Part shown: in pieces, positions 30,421-40,345 of the stretch | Position numbering within the stretch: the first letter of the stretch is position 1 | How the letters are laid out: each line of letters opens with the position of its first letter | Assembly: GCF_020497125.1 (NCBI RefSeq) | Contig: NW_025422973.1 | Span: 1-64,000 of the forward strand | Length of the DNA stretch: 64,000 nucleotides | Reading direction: 5' to 3' | From: Mauremys mutica | Taxonomy: Eukaryota > Chordata > Testudines > Geoemydidae | Position numbers and translations under genes: made by a program | The notes under the pieces: model-generated | Databases searched by the model: none | What the model was told of the DNA's origin: nothing | What the model saw: the letters and a program-made list of their open reading frames with translations, nothing else

Positions 30421-31702
30421 ATACAGATGCCTGGGATTCTGCCTCACAATGTGTCCCTGAGGTCTCAGCCAAAATGCCCAGACAGGCAAACACTCTGGGC
30501 TCCTGAAGCCTCTGCCCCCCACCTAGTGCCCTATGGCTCATCCTTGACCCTTGCTGCTGCTCCTTGCTATAGACTGTGAGAGGAGCGGAGGCAGCGCAGG
30601 AGCCTTCTGGGGACGCAGATCTGAGGCTTTGGGGAGACACATTGTCTGAGCCATCAGAGCGCTGCAAACCCTGCAGCCACCCCCTCAATCCGGGGCCTGT
30701 TCCAGCCCTGAGTCTGGGCTGCCGCGATCCCTCCCCAGAGCAGGGTGCCCACAGATAACAGCCTGGAAATAGGCGTGTGACACTAACTCCTGTTCTCCCT
30801 GACAGGGCCTCCCCTAGACCAAGTGGAGTCCCAGGCAAGACGTGTCTTCGGTGCCCCCCCGCATATGTTAAAATTTTGAATATCTTATTTTTCATTGCAT
30901 TTGTAGCTCAGCTCATGATTTTGACGCACAATTTCAATGCATGATTCTCTCTGTCATGTAAGATGATAAATTTGCAGGCTAGGTTCTGTAAACCTGTATT
31001 TATTCATGCCATATATAAGCAAATAAAACAAATGCATTTTCTTTAAGCATATAGAAACTTTTTAATTTTGACAGTAACTGAAATGTACTAACATCTAGCA
31101 ATGGAGCACTCACCAGCACAGGGTGGGCCAGTATTAAATAGTGTGACAGTCGGAGACGGCGTTAGGATGTTAACCCCAGGCCTTTAGTTGAAAGGTCGCT
31201 TCTCTCGCCTTTCCCCCATGAACTGAAGCGCAGCATTACAGAGATCCAAAGATTGGCCAATGGCATTTCCAAGTGCTAAAATAGCAAGCGATGTCGGTCT
31301 CTCATTGGCCATCAGCGACTGAAGATGTGGTTTAATGAGCTGGAGCTTCAAGGCAAGGGTGGCTCTGTCCACTGCCTTCATTTGCGCTGCTGGGCACCAA
31401 GTCCCTGGTGGCCAATATGTGACGCTGGGAGAAGAGAGTGGGGTGGCAAGTGGTGGCAGGACTTTTGCCACCAGGGTCTAGCTGCCCAACTTCCTCCTAG
31501 TACTGCTGGCCCCCCGTCGCTTTCAGGTAACCCAGGAACTAAGGCAGGAATAGGGCGAGGAAGCAAGTCAAGCCGAGCAAGGAAGGCAAAAGTGAATCTT
31601 GTCTTCATGGGCCGCTCGCAATGACGTCCTTTTTCTGTGCCACAGCTGACAACAACATCCCAGACAGAAAAGCAGGAGGCCAAAAAGAAACCGAGCAGCT
31701 GC

Positions 31703-31745
31703 TGAAGTAGTTCAGTTGGGAGCATGCTAGACTAACAGGCTCTTC
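31703..31745 (+). pseudogene. tRNA-Phe relic
   Basis: GCTGAAGTAGTTCAGTTGGG then AGCATGCTAGACTAACAGGC matches the first half of the tRNA-Phe at 7202, but the anticodon and everything 3' of it are destroyed. Confidence 0.75.
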
Positions 31746-32086
31746 TATCCCCCTTTATGCACGGGTGGGATGTTTTCTGAAAGTGCAGCAGTTCCTTTAA
31801 CTGCCACGAGTCCCTCATTTCAGGCTATGCAGCAGGAAAAGACAGCATGGGCTTCTGCACTGAGTTGGCCCACCTGACCTTTCATTCTTCTCTTGCTCTT
31901 TGTCAGCAAGGGGAAGAAAAAGAAGCTCTCCCTCAAGCTGGAGTCACAAGGGCGATGTAAGGACGACTTCCTGAGTGCCGGCTCCAGTCCTCTGCTCTGC
32001 CAGCTGACCTATTGAAAGGCTGCCACCACTTTCTCCAAGTTTGTCCATCGGTCTGTGCCAGGGTGAGCAAGAGCCAAGCAGATGGA

Positions 32087-32140
32087 GTTTCTGTAGTGTA
32101 GTGGTTATCACATTTACTTAACCTGCAAAAGGTCCCTGGT
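32087..32140 (+). pseudogene. tRNA-Val (AAC) relic
   Basis: GTTTCTGTAGTGTAGTGGTT, anticodon arm TTTAC TTAACCT GCAAA with AAC, then GGTCCCTGGTTCAGAAAC. The T arm has an extra base and the 3' acceptor strand is missing. Confidence 0.8.
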
Positions 32141-33192
32141 TCAGAAACATGCTGGCTTCCTTTTCCCAGATCCCCTTGCTGTTCAGGAAGATGCTCCTCC
32201 TTCTCCTATTGGCCTGTTCCTGGGATAACTCCAACCCCTGCATGACAGAGGGTGCTGACAGCAGTGGAGAAAGCACCTTGGAGTTAGGCGTATCACCTTT
32301 TGGAGGCTTGTGGCTTGGCCTCCTCTGCCCTGGGAGGTTGGCTGGTGGAGGCCGGCTCTTCCTGCTGGCCTCCTCTGCGTGACTTGCCAAAGGAGGAAGT
32401 GAGGCAGGAATGGGGGAAAAGAGGAAAGTTGAGCTGAGGAAGGCAGGGCAGAAGCTAAGCACATCATTGCAGCTAAGTGGGGTTAGTAGAGCATCACCAT
32501 TCGTTCTGGCAAAGCCGGGGGAGGTGCGGTTGGCTGCTGGGAGGCAGAATCCTGTGCCTGCCTCTTGGCTTCCCAGGGATGGCTCCTTGCAGCCCAGGAG
32601 AAGCGGGGTTCTGGGGGGAAGGAAAAGCAGCAATGGCGAGGCTGAGTGGGCTCCTTTCTGGCCGAGATGGTGGGCTGTGGTGGGTTTGGGAGTTGCCTGT
32701 AAGCCATAGGTGGACTTGGTGGAGTGAAAACCGCTGCTCCATTCTGGCTGACCTGGGGGAGCCATTAATGACTTGGGAGTGGGGGCAGGGCACTGGCTGT
32801 GAGCAAATGGGATCCAGGAAGCCCCAGCCTGCCCCTCCAGGGGCCCAGTCGTCTTCTCTCCTGTCGTGGGGAGCCCGGCCTAGAGCCTGCCCAACATACA
32901 CTGCAGCTCGAGCATTAAGCCTTCCTGTGTGCATAACCGAACTACGGCCTAGTGTAATAAGGTGTAAAGTTTAGATTGTGAATTTATCTTTAATTTCCAT
33001 GGTAACTTACTTTGATCTTTTATGCCTACCACTTATAATCCTTAAAACTCCATCTTTCTGTAGTTAATAAATCTGTTTTATGAAACTGGTGTATTTTGCT
33101 TGAAGTTCTTGGGAAATCTCAGCTCCATTACAAGGCTGGTTCATGTACTATTCACAGTGAGGGAGGGGTGGACCCTGCGTAATAAACTCACT
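32141..33192. other. Intergenic, no gene supported
   Basis: ORFs of 145-215 codons on both strands (32118-32974) overlap, lack domains and share no conserved partner. A/T-rich from 32930 with an AATAAA-like motif at about 33066. Confidence 0.55.
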
Positions 33193-33196
33193 ATTG

Positions 33197-33932
33197 TGTC
33201 ATACAGGAGGCCTGTGATATGCAGGGGGTCAGATTAGATGCTCTAATGGTCTCTTCTGGCCATAAAGTCGACTAATTTCTGAAAAACCAAGTGTAGCATT
33301 GGGAGCAGCGTCTGATGTTTCCCTGTCTAGCCGGCTTGCTGCCTAGAACGAACGCTCCTTGAGTGGGGTGATCCCCAGGGAGTAGCTCAAACCTGCAAAG
33401 TGCCTGGCCAGGGGCAGGACATTGGCACAGCAAGGGAGGGGTGTGGCAGTGACATCACAAAGGCCTTTTGCAGGACCTCAGCCTATTGGTCCAAGGCAGT
33501 GGGGAGGTGGTGACCTCACAGAGAGATGCTGACATCAGCCAGGCAGGACAGGGGCGAGGGGCCAGGGAAACCTCAGAGACCCCTGTGGCTTTGCTGCAGC
33601 AAGTCTCCTTCTCCAGGTCTCTCTTTGAGGACTGAGGGAGTATTCGGGTTCACGGATGTGAGCGCCAGGAGGAACCTCTTTCGAGTTTTCTCCTTCCCTT
33701 TTAGTGATTTTACTAGAAAACAGCCATCCCTGTTTAGAAGGTAAGAGCCTCCTCGAGGTTTGAAACCTGTTCAGTCTGATCCATCTGGTGACAGTTGAAT
33801 TCTGGGCATGGAAAACTCGAGCTTAAGGAGGCAGAATTTTACTGCGCACCTGGGATTCTGTCCCTTTGAATCACTGGGGACATTGGGGTTTGTCCTTTTT
33901 GTTTCATCTTCTCCTCCATCCATCCATCCATC

Positions 33933-33994
<62 letters not shown>

Positions 33995-34420
33995 AGGGGA
34001 GTGCTCTGCAGCTCTCACTGTGGGAGGTCCACCCAAAAATGTGGGGCTGAAATAGTGCTCGGGCAGTGATCCCCACCGGTGACCTGGGCCATCCTTTGGG
34101 CTCTCTGGTGAGAACCCTCAGCCTCCCGTCCTCAGTCTCTACCCTGATTGGCTGAGCAGGGGGTTATTGACAGGGAGGAGACTCAGGTCCTTGTTGGTCT
34201 CTTTTAAGACCAAGGAAATAAGTCAGAACCAGTTCTATGTTTGATGAATTTTGCTGCTTCTCTGCATTAATGGTCTCTGAGCAGTTCATGATTCTCTCTA
34301 ACCTTGCAGTTCTCCTCAAATACTTGCTGAATAATTCCTGTGCACTGTTGTTGGTCTGGAGCTCATCAGAGCACTTTATTCAGGTCATTCAGTGTCTGAA
34401 ATTCAAGATCCGAGGGTTAG
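33197..34420 (+). repeat. Module C, copy 5
   Basis: Full + strand sORF (33526-33744) with donor-like AAGGTAAGAG. The minus-strand ORF is broken by a 4-base deletion near 34368. With its right flank, it pairs with 8456-10690. Confidence 0.85.
33935..33993. repeat. (GT)n microsatellite
   Basis: About 29 GT units after a short (CATC)n run. Confidence 0.97.
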
Positions 34421-34429
34421 TTTGAAAAT

Positions 34430-34568
34430 CAGGGCTCTTGGGTCCTATTCCCAACTCTGCCACTGACTGGCTGTGTGACCTCAGACAAGTCAATTCTCCT
34501 TTCTCAGCCTTAGCTTCTCCCTCTTTCGAGTAGGGATAATAATGATCCGCTCCTACCTACCTCACGGT
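34430..34568 (+). mobile_element. MIR/CORE-SINE fragment
   Basis: CTCTGCCACTGACTGGCTG, GTGTGACCTCAGACAAG and GGGATAATAATGATCCGC in MIR order. Confidence 0.85.
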
Positions 34569-34576
34569 GCGTGGAG

Positions 34577-34965
34577 GCAGGGTCGGCTCTAGGTTTTTTG
34601 CTGCCCTAAGCAAAAAAAATTTTGGCTGCCCCCAGCCCAGCCCTGGGCTCCCCCTCACACCCTCCTGCTGCCCGAGCCCTGGGCTCCCCCCAACCTGCAC
34701 CCGCTGCCGCCGCAGCTCTGGGCCTCTCCACACCTGCATCCCCCTGCCACCCCACCCCTGGGCTCTTTCGCCTCCCAACCCACCCCCCCCTGCCATTGCA
34801 GCCCTGGGCTCCCCCCCACATCCTGTGCTGCCCCAGATCTGGGCTCTCCCCTTCCCCCCCACCAATGCTCCCCAACCCACACACCCCCTGCTGCCCCAGG
34901 CCTGGGTGCTCCCCCCCACCTGCACCCTCCTTCCACCCCAGCCCTGGGTCACTGGTAACTCGCTC
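34577..34965 (+). mobile_element. hAT-like element with AGGGTCGGCTCTAG end
   Basis: Left end resembles CAGGGCCGGCTCTAG with one change. The interior is C-rich tandem sequence around CAGCCCTGGGCTCCCCC at 30-60 base spacing. ORFs on both strands are spurious. Related to 9847-10110, with more tandem units. Confidence 0.6.
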
Positions 34966-35527
34966 CCAGGGTGGGTCATTCAGCAGGAATTTTGGATGTG
35001 CACAGAACACAGACAGGACTGGTTCCCATATGGTTACAGAACTGCAGTAAAATGGAACAATTTCCAGCTTGTGTGATTGGAGGATACCTGGATGCATATT
35101 ATAAGACTGTCCTCCATAAATGAGGAAAAGTTGAGGTGCCTTTATTATTCTTTCTTTCTCTGGGGAATTTGCCAATGCAATATCACTGTCTTCCTTTCAA
35201 ACAAACAAAACTAGAAAAAAAATGGCAATCACTGTTGAAAATAGCAATTCCAGTCCTAATAACCCCTGGGAAGTATTTCTTGCTCAATTTTATCCTACTT
35301 TTTGTACAGCAAATAACAGTGGATCAGTATATTTGATTTGGGAGAAATGAAGTAACAGCTGCCCAAATTGAGCTTGAGCACTCCTGAATGTTGAAGTATT
35401 CAGATCTGGAAGGCAGGTGCTAGATTCTCTTTCTGAACATTAGCTAAATCTGGAAAGGAAAAGTCAATTTCTGCTTCCATGACTCAGAAGGGGAAATCCT
35501 CCTACGTGCCTGGTACTGTATCTAGAT

Positions 35528-36990
35528 GTAAGTGGGGGAATGGTCCTGCTATTGTGGGGAACTTTCCTGGCTTCTGCATTACCCCGGAGAAGTGGGCTGG
35601 CAAAAGGATCTGAGTCCTCGCTCCCACTTCCTTTACCCAGAGGCCTCCCTGCCCTTGAGGACTCCCCTTCCACTCTCCTGTCTGGCAGAGTCCGCGTAAC
35701 CCCAACAAGGCTGGGCCCAGGATTCCTGGGGGACTCGACCCCCAACCCTGCTGTGGTCACCCAGGACAGGGGCTAGGGCATCCCTCTCTTTGCACTGCGC
35801 ATCTCCCTGACCCACTGATCACATCATACAATTTAAAGCAAATACAAGTTATTTAATTAACAATAAAATTTAAAAAATAAGAAAAAATGGGAAAGGTTAA
35901 AGGAAAACAAATCACCCTGCTCTGTGGCAGGGACCATCACAAAAAGTGTCTCTGGACATCAGGGCACTTCACAGTCTGTTCCTTGTAGGTCCCAGGCCGC
36001 CTCCTCAGGCCCTGGCTGTGCTGCAGGGACGCTGCAGGTTGGACACTTGCTCTGGCGGTGGCCACACGCTCTCAGGCTCTGGGTGGCAGGACCCTTCTCC
36101 CCAGCATCACCCCCGCCCTGTCAGGGTTACGATCCCCCTCCAAGTCTGGCCTGCAGGGCCTCTTGGCTGAGGCGTCTCCCTGTGCTGGGCCCACTGCCCA
36201 GGGTCCCCCTCGCTCTCCCCAGCTGCTCACCGCACCCAGCTCCGGACTGCTCCAGCTCCGCTCTGCCTCAGCACGGCTGCTGCTGCTGCTCTGCCTTCAG
36301 CTCCCTGGGCTGCTTGTCTGGCCTCTCTGGCTCCAGTTGTTACAGCTCTGCTCCCAGGGCAGGGCTGCTCTCTCTGGGCTGTGCTCTGGCTTTGGGGCTG
36401 CAGCTCTGCTACCATCAGCTCAGCTTGGGCCCCTGCTCTCTTCTTAGCTCGGCCCCACTCCATGTGACTCAGACAATTCCAGCTCACAGGGAGGACGGGA
36501 CCCCCGTGGCCTCCTGACTCCTTGAATAGCCTGCCCGCCCTGTCAATCAGGCTGACCTGGAGCACTGGTCTCTCCACATTGTTCCTGGGGACTGTCAGTC
36601 TCAGGCTCCTGATTTCCCATCGACCCCTCCCTTTTTAGTGTTGGGAGCTAGCAACCAAACCCCCCACTGAATGTTAGTAAGGGGGCAACAGTCCCCTTAC
36701 ATAAAGCATCTAAATCCCCTGGGCACAGCTCGCCAGGGCACAGCTTGGGAGCTGCACTGGGAATAGATCCTGCAGGAAATCCCTTCCCCCCCTCTGCTAG
36801 CTTGTGTTTTGTTACAGCCCTGGAGATAATCCCACTGCCTGCACGTGTTCCGCAGAGAACAGAGGAGCAAATTCTCTCCCTGTTCCCCCTTCCACAGCCA
36901 TTAAAGGAAGGAATAAACCCCCAGCAGTGCCCTGCCCCACGGAGTCCCCCCCCCCCCCCCGTAAGGAGAGAGATGTGCAGTGACTAGGGC
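35528..36990. mobile_element. Interspersed repeat, LTR-like, unclassified
   Basis: Similarity to 10690 stops sharply at 35527, so this is an insertion relative to the paralogue. It contains an A/T-rich block (35825-35915, AATAAAATTTAAAAAATAAG) and C/T-rich sequence, with no conserved frame. The 197-codon frame at 35924 is serine/leucine-rich low-complexity sequence. Confidence 0.4.
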
Positions 36991-37084
36991 TCCAGCTCAG
37001 CGTCACCAGGTTTATATAACTTTTGGTGATGCCCAGAACTGGTCCAAGTCCTGACCGTCCTTCCTCACCCCCCCCCCAAAGCGC

Positions 37085-37320
37085 TGGCGGGGGGGAGTTT
37101 GGGTACATGAGATGCAGGCTCTGGGATGGGCAGGGGGTTGGGGTGCAGGGGAGGCGGGGGGTGGACCCTGGGAAGGGGTTTGGATGTGGGCTCTGGGCTG
37201 GGGCAGGGAGTTGGGGGGCAGTGGTGGGCTCTGGGAGGGAGTTTGGGTGTGGATGGGGTGTGGGATCTGGGCTGTGGCAGAGGGTTGGGGTGTGGCACCT
37301 ATCTTGGGCAGCTCCCGAAA
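37085..37320 (+). repeat. G-rich imperfect tandem repeat
   Basis: Units built on GGGCTCTGGGCTGGGGCAGG and GTTTGGGTGTGGATGGGGTG, 25-45 bases apart. All frames here are composition-driven. Confidence 0.65.
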
Positions 37321-37794
37321 GTGACCCACACCCCCATCTGGCAGCAACTCCTACATGGAGGAGGCCCGGGGGGTGTGGGTCTCCTGGCACCACTGCCTGC
37401 TGGCACCACCCCTGCAGCTCCCATTGCCGTAGTTCCAATGGCAGAGTTGGCACTTGGGGTGGGGGCAGCGTGCGAGAGACACACCCCACGGTGGCTGCAG
37501 GGATGTGCTTCTGGGAGTGGTGCGCCGTGCGGAGGGAGGGTGGGCAGGAATCCACTTTAGTCCCGCTGTACTGCCGGTAGTGGTGGCAGGAGCCCCCGGG
37601 CCCTTTCAAATCACCCGGGGCCAGCTGCTCAGGCTTTCTGACTTTCTGATGGGGAAGCAAAGGGAAGGCACATGTGCCCTCATGAGCAGTTCTGGGGAGT
37701 CTTTTTGGGGCTCCTGGAGTAGGCAGCAGAGAGGTGCAGCCTCACCACCAAGTCTGTTTCACTGGATGGGAGAGGGGGCTGCAGGGTGATCTCC

Positions 37795-37905
37795 CACCTC
37801 TTGCATCTGACGAAGTGGGTATTCACCCACGAAAGCTCATGCTGCAAAACGTCAGTTAGTTTATAAGGTGCCACAGGATTCTTTGCTGCTGCCACCTCCG
37901 TGCAT
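37795..37905 (+). mobile_element. Retroelement 3' fragment with hammerhead-like hairpin
   Basis: CTGACGA (37807-37813), the hairpin GTGGGT ATTC ACCCAC (37815-37830), then GAAAGCTCATGC and GTTTATAAGGTGCCACAGG. The last part is a widespread amniote repeat, possibly a Penelope-like element. The arrangement resembles a minimal hammerhead ribozyme core, but an extra A follows CTGACGA and the base after the GC-TCAT-GC-T stem is G where A, C or U is required, so cleavage is unlikely. Confidence 0.5.
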
Positions 37906-38449
37906 CCAGCAGCCTGTGCTCCCCACTGCCATGCTGGAGCCTCCACACTTATTTATTGACAAATAAAATTTGCAGAATTTTAAAATATTGTGCACAGAAT
38001 TTTCTTGGTGCAGAATCTCCTCAGGAGTGAGACTGACTCAGGGAACCTCCTTGGATTGTCACTGCTTGGTGAACCACTCAGCCACCACACCAATGCACAG
38101 AGAGTGCCACGCCCCACTGCTATGTGGGGCTGGGGTCTGGGGTCGGCTAATACACATTCAGTCTGTGCGCTCCCCCCGCTACAAACTGCTGCTGATTTCC
38201 CAGTTAGGACATTAGCTGTTACCGATAAGGTTTGTCTGTGTTGTTTTTTTTTATCTCATTGTTAGGTGTAAGAAGTATGAACTGTTCAATAGGTTCAATT
38301 AGTTGGTTAATAAGATGTTTATGAAGTAAATCACTGGCTTTAAAATAAGATCCAATCTGGAGCATATGAACTATTGACCCCTGGACTCCATCTCTGAGAG
38401 GGGACTTGTTTACCATCAGGGGACAGGCTCAAACCAGTCCAAACCGGTT

Positions 38450-38530
38450 TTTCCCGCCAAAACCAGCCCTCAGCATTCCATCTCCTCAGCACTTTTCCCG
38501 CCACAGAAGTGATATAAGGACGTGCTCAGC
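38450..38530 (+). promoter_or_regulatory. Candidate promoter: two E2F-like sites and a TATA-like box
   Basis: TTTCCCGCC at 38450-38458 and again at 38494-38502 match the E2F pattern TTTSSCGC. GATATAAGG at 38511 is TATA-like. CpG-rich sequence follows. This precedes the KRAB-ZNF leader exon at 43031 in the same orientation. Confidence 0.45.
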
Positions 38531-38539
38531 CCCTGCGCG

Positions 38540-38715
38540 GGGCCGCCCCCCCCCCAGCGACGGCCCCTCCACGGTCGGGTCTTCCCAGTGCTCCCGAGCC
38601 GGAGAGTGACGAGCCCCCTCGGTCCCGCCGTGAGACTGAGGCACAGGAGGCCTGTCACCCCCATTCCTGCCATCCTGCATCCCTGGTGTCCAGCCTCCCA
38701 CGGAGCCCCCGGGGA
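38540..38715 (+). other. Candidate non-coding first exon of KRAB-ZNF gene
   Basis: CpG-rich segment (GCGCGGGGCCGCC, AGCGACGGCCCC, GGTCCCGCCGTGAGACTGAG) ending before GTGAGAG at 38716, a possible donor. Coordinates are estimates. The downstream intron shows the same landmarks as 13560-13850. Confidence 0.35.
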
Positions 38716-39109
38716 GTGAGAGACCCCGGGGGGGGGGGCACTGGGGCTGGGCAGGAAAGTGACTCTGCCCCAGGGAACCTGGGAGAAGCCTCAGAGCTGC
38801 CTCAGCCCCAGTGGGATTTGGGGGGCAGAGACTGGGGTCTGGTGGGGGGGGATCCCCTGTGGTGTGGGGAGAGATGGGGGGTGTCAGGCAGGGAGGGGAG
38901 AAGCTGGAGTTGCGGGGGGGGGAAGGTCGGTGGGACGCGGGGGGTGGGGGTTGACCTGTCTCTGGGCAGCCAGGAGATTCCCGGGGGGGGGGAGTGGTGG
39001 GCGGGGGAAGGGGGAGGGGGGTTAATTGGATCCTGTCCCTGTTTGTGCCACTTGCCTCTCGCCCCCGATACAAATTCTCTCTAGTTCTGCCCCTTTTCTC
39101 GCTCAGTGT

Positions 39110-40345
39110 CTCACACGGGGCTATAAAATCTGGGGCGATTCCCTCCCATCCCCTCCAATGATCAGCTCTCCCGTCTCCCCCGATTTCCCCCGTTCTCCCC
39201 ATGAGTCTCAAACGTCAGTTTAAAATCTTCTCTAGTGAGGGGCATTTTCCCACCCATTTTATCTGCAGCGATTTGTCCTTGTTCAGGTGGGAAATTGTTG
39301 CCCTGAGTCATTCCCCAGCACATGGCTGCCCCTGGAGTGGGGGTGGGATGGCTCAGTGGTTGGAGCACTGGCCTGCTAAACCCAGGGCTGGGAGCTGACT
39401 CCTTGCGGGGGCCATTTGGGGATTTAGTTGGGGATTGGTCCTGCTTTGAGCAGGGGGTTGGACTAGACACCTCCTGAGGTCCCTTCCAACCCTGATCTTC
39501 TAGGAGATGCCTGTTCTCTGCCAGGGTAGGGAAGGGAGGCGCACGTGTCCCCCATGGGGACTGCCCAGACCCCCGTTTCCCAATCCCAGTTGTTGCCACC
39601 TAACTACCAACACAGTTGCCCCCAACCATCAGTTGCCAGTCACCCGCCCATCCCCCACTGCTGCCCCCTTCCTTTATCCAGGGACCTTTCAGCTCCCCCT
39701 CCCTTGCCCTTTTAATCAGCTCCTCAAAGGGCTCCCTGCTGCCCATGGCAATGGTGGGGGTGGGGGAACCATCACTTTGTGTTTATGTATTGGACAGTCG
39801 TATAAAATCCAGTCCAACAGTCCCCCTTTTCCACTAGTTCGTTAACAGCAATATAAAATCCCCTCAGATCTTGGTGTTTTTCTCTCATGTTACCAAATAC
39901 GCAGTTAGTGACACATTTTCTTTGCAAATCTCCAAGATTCATATAAAATAACCTAAACGTTTGCCCCACTGCTCTCTAGTTGTCTATTTCTAATTGAATA
40001 TGCCCTGAGATTTCCCCGTCTCTCTAATTATAAAATACCAAGAAAATCTCAGATTTACACCTTTTCTCAGATTCTTGAACCTGGATATAAAATGTTTGCA
40101 AATGTTGCCCATTTCCTCTTTATTCATTTATCAAATATTGATGTGAAACACTCAGATTTTGCCTCCTATCAACAACTGATATAAAATCCCTCTGATTTTC
40201 CACTTTCCTCTCTATAATTTGCAAAATGGATCCAAAATCTCTCAGATTTCCACCCTTTCTCTTTCATTTCTGAATGTTGCTCTCAAAGCTCAGGTTTTGC
40301 CTCTTTCTATGTCATTATCAAATGTCAGTTAAAAATCCTTTCGGG
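39110..40345 (+). repeat. Ancient tandem repeat with TATAAAAT-containing units
   Basis: Diverged units containing (A/T)ATAAAAT followed by a CTCTGATTTTCCAC-like stretch and a TTTCTCTCT-like stretch. TATAAAAT-type words occur near 39123, 39804, 39853, 39942, 40029, 40087 and 40182, with related forms at 39220, 40226 and 40328. Spacings are near 45 or multiples of it. It lies in the intron between the first exon and leader exon of the KRAB-ZNF gene. A fainter trace is at 13640-13760 in the relic paralogue. Confidence 0.55.
39340..39503 (+). mobile_element. tRNA-derived SINE with CR1-like tail
   Basis: Head GGGATGGCTCAGTGGTTGGA, then GCACTGGCCTGCTAAACCCA is tRNA-like. The tail GGTTGGACTAGACACCTCCT, then GAGGTCCCTTCCAACCCTGA, is the CR1 3' end. 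A different SINE family from 1699. Confidence 0.85.

Larger units (their letters stand above)
30503..32140 (+). repeat. Duplicated tRNA-bearing block D2
   Basis: Partner of 6300-7711. Includes the A/T stretch at 30870-31100 and both tRNA relics. 31330-31690 has no counterpart in D1, so that stretch was either lost there or gained here. Confidence 0.8.

Noticed and set aside
35924..36517. 197-codon + ORF, leucine/serine-rich
   Set aside because: Low-complexity C/T-rich repeat sequence; the minus strand is also open and no family is recognised.
38486..39211. 241-codon minus-strand ORF over the ZNF first exon
   Set aside because: Proline-rich frame in CpG-rich DNA, opposite to the promoter and exon signals; no domain.
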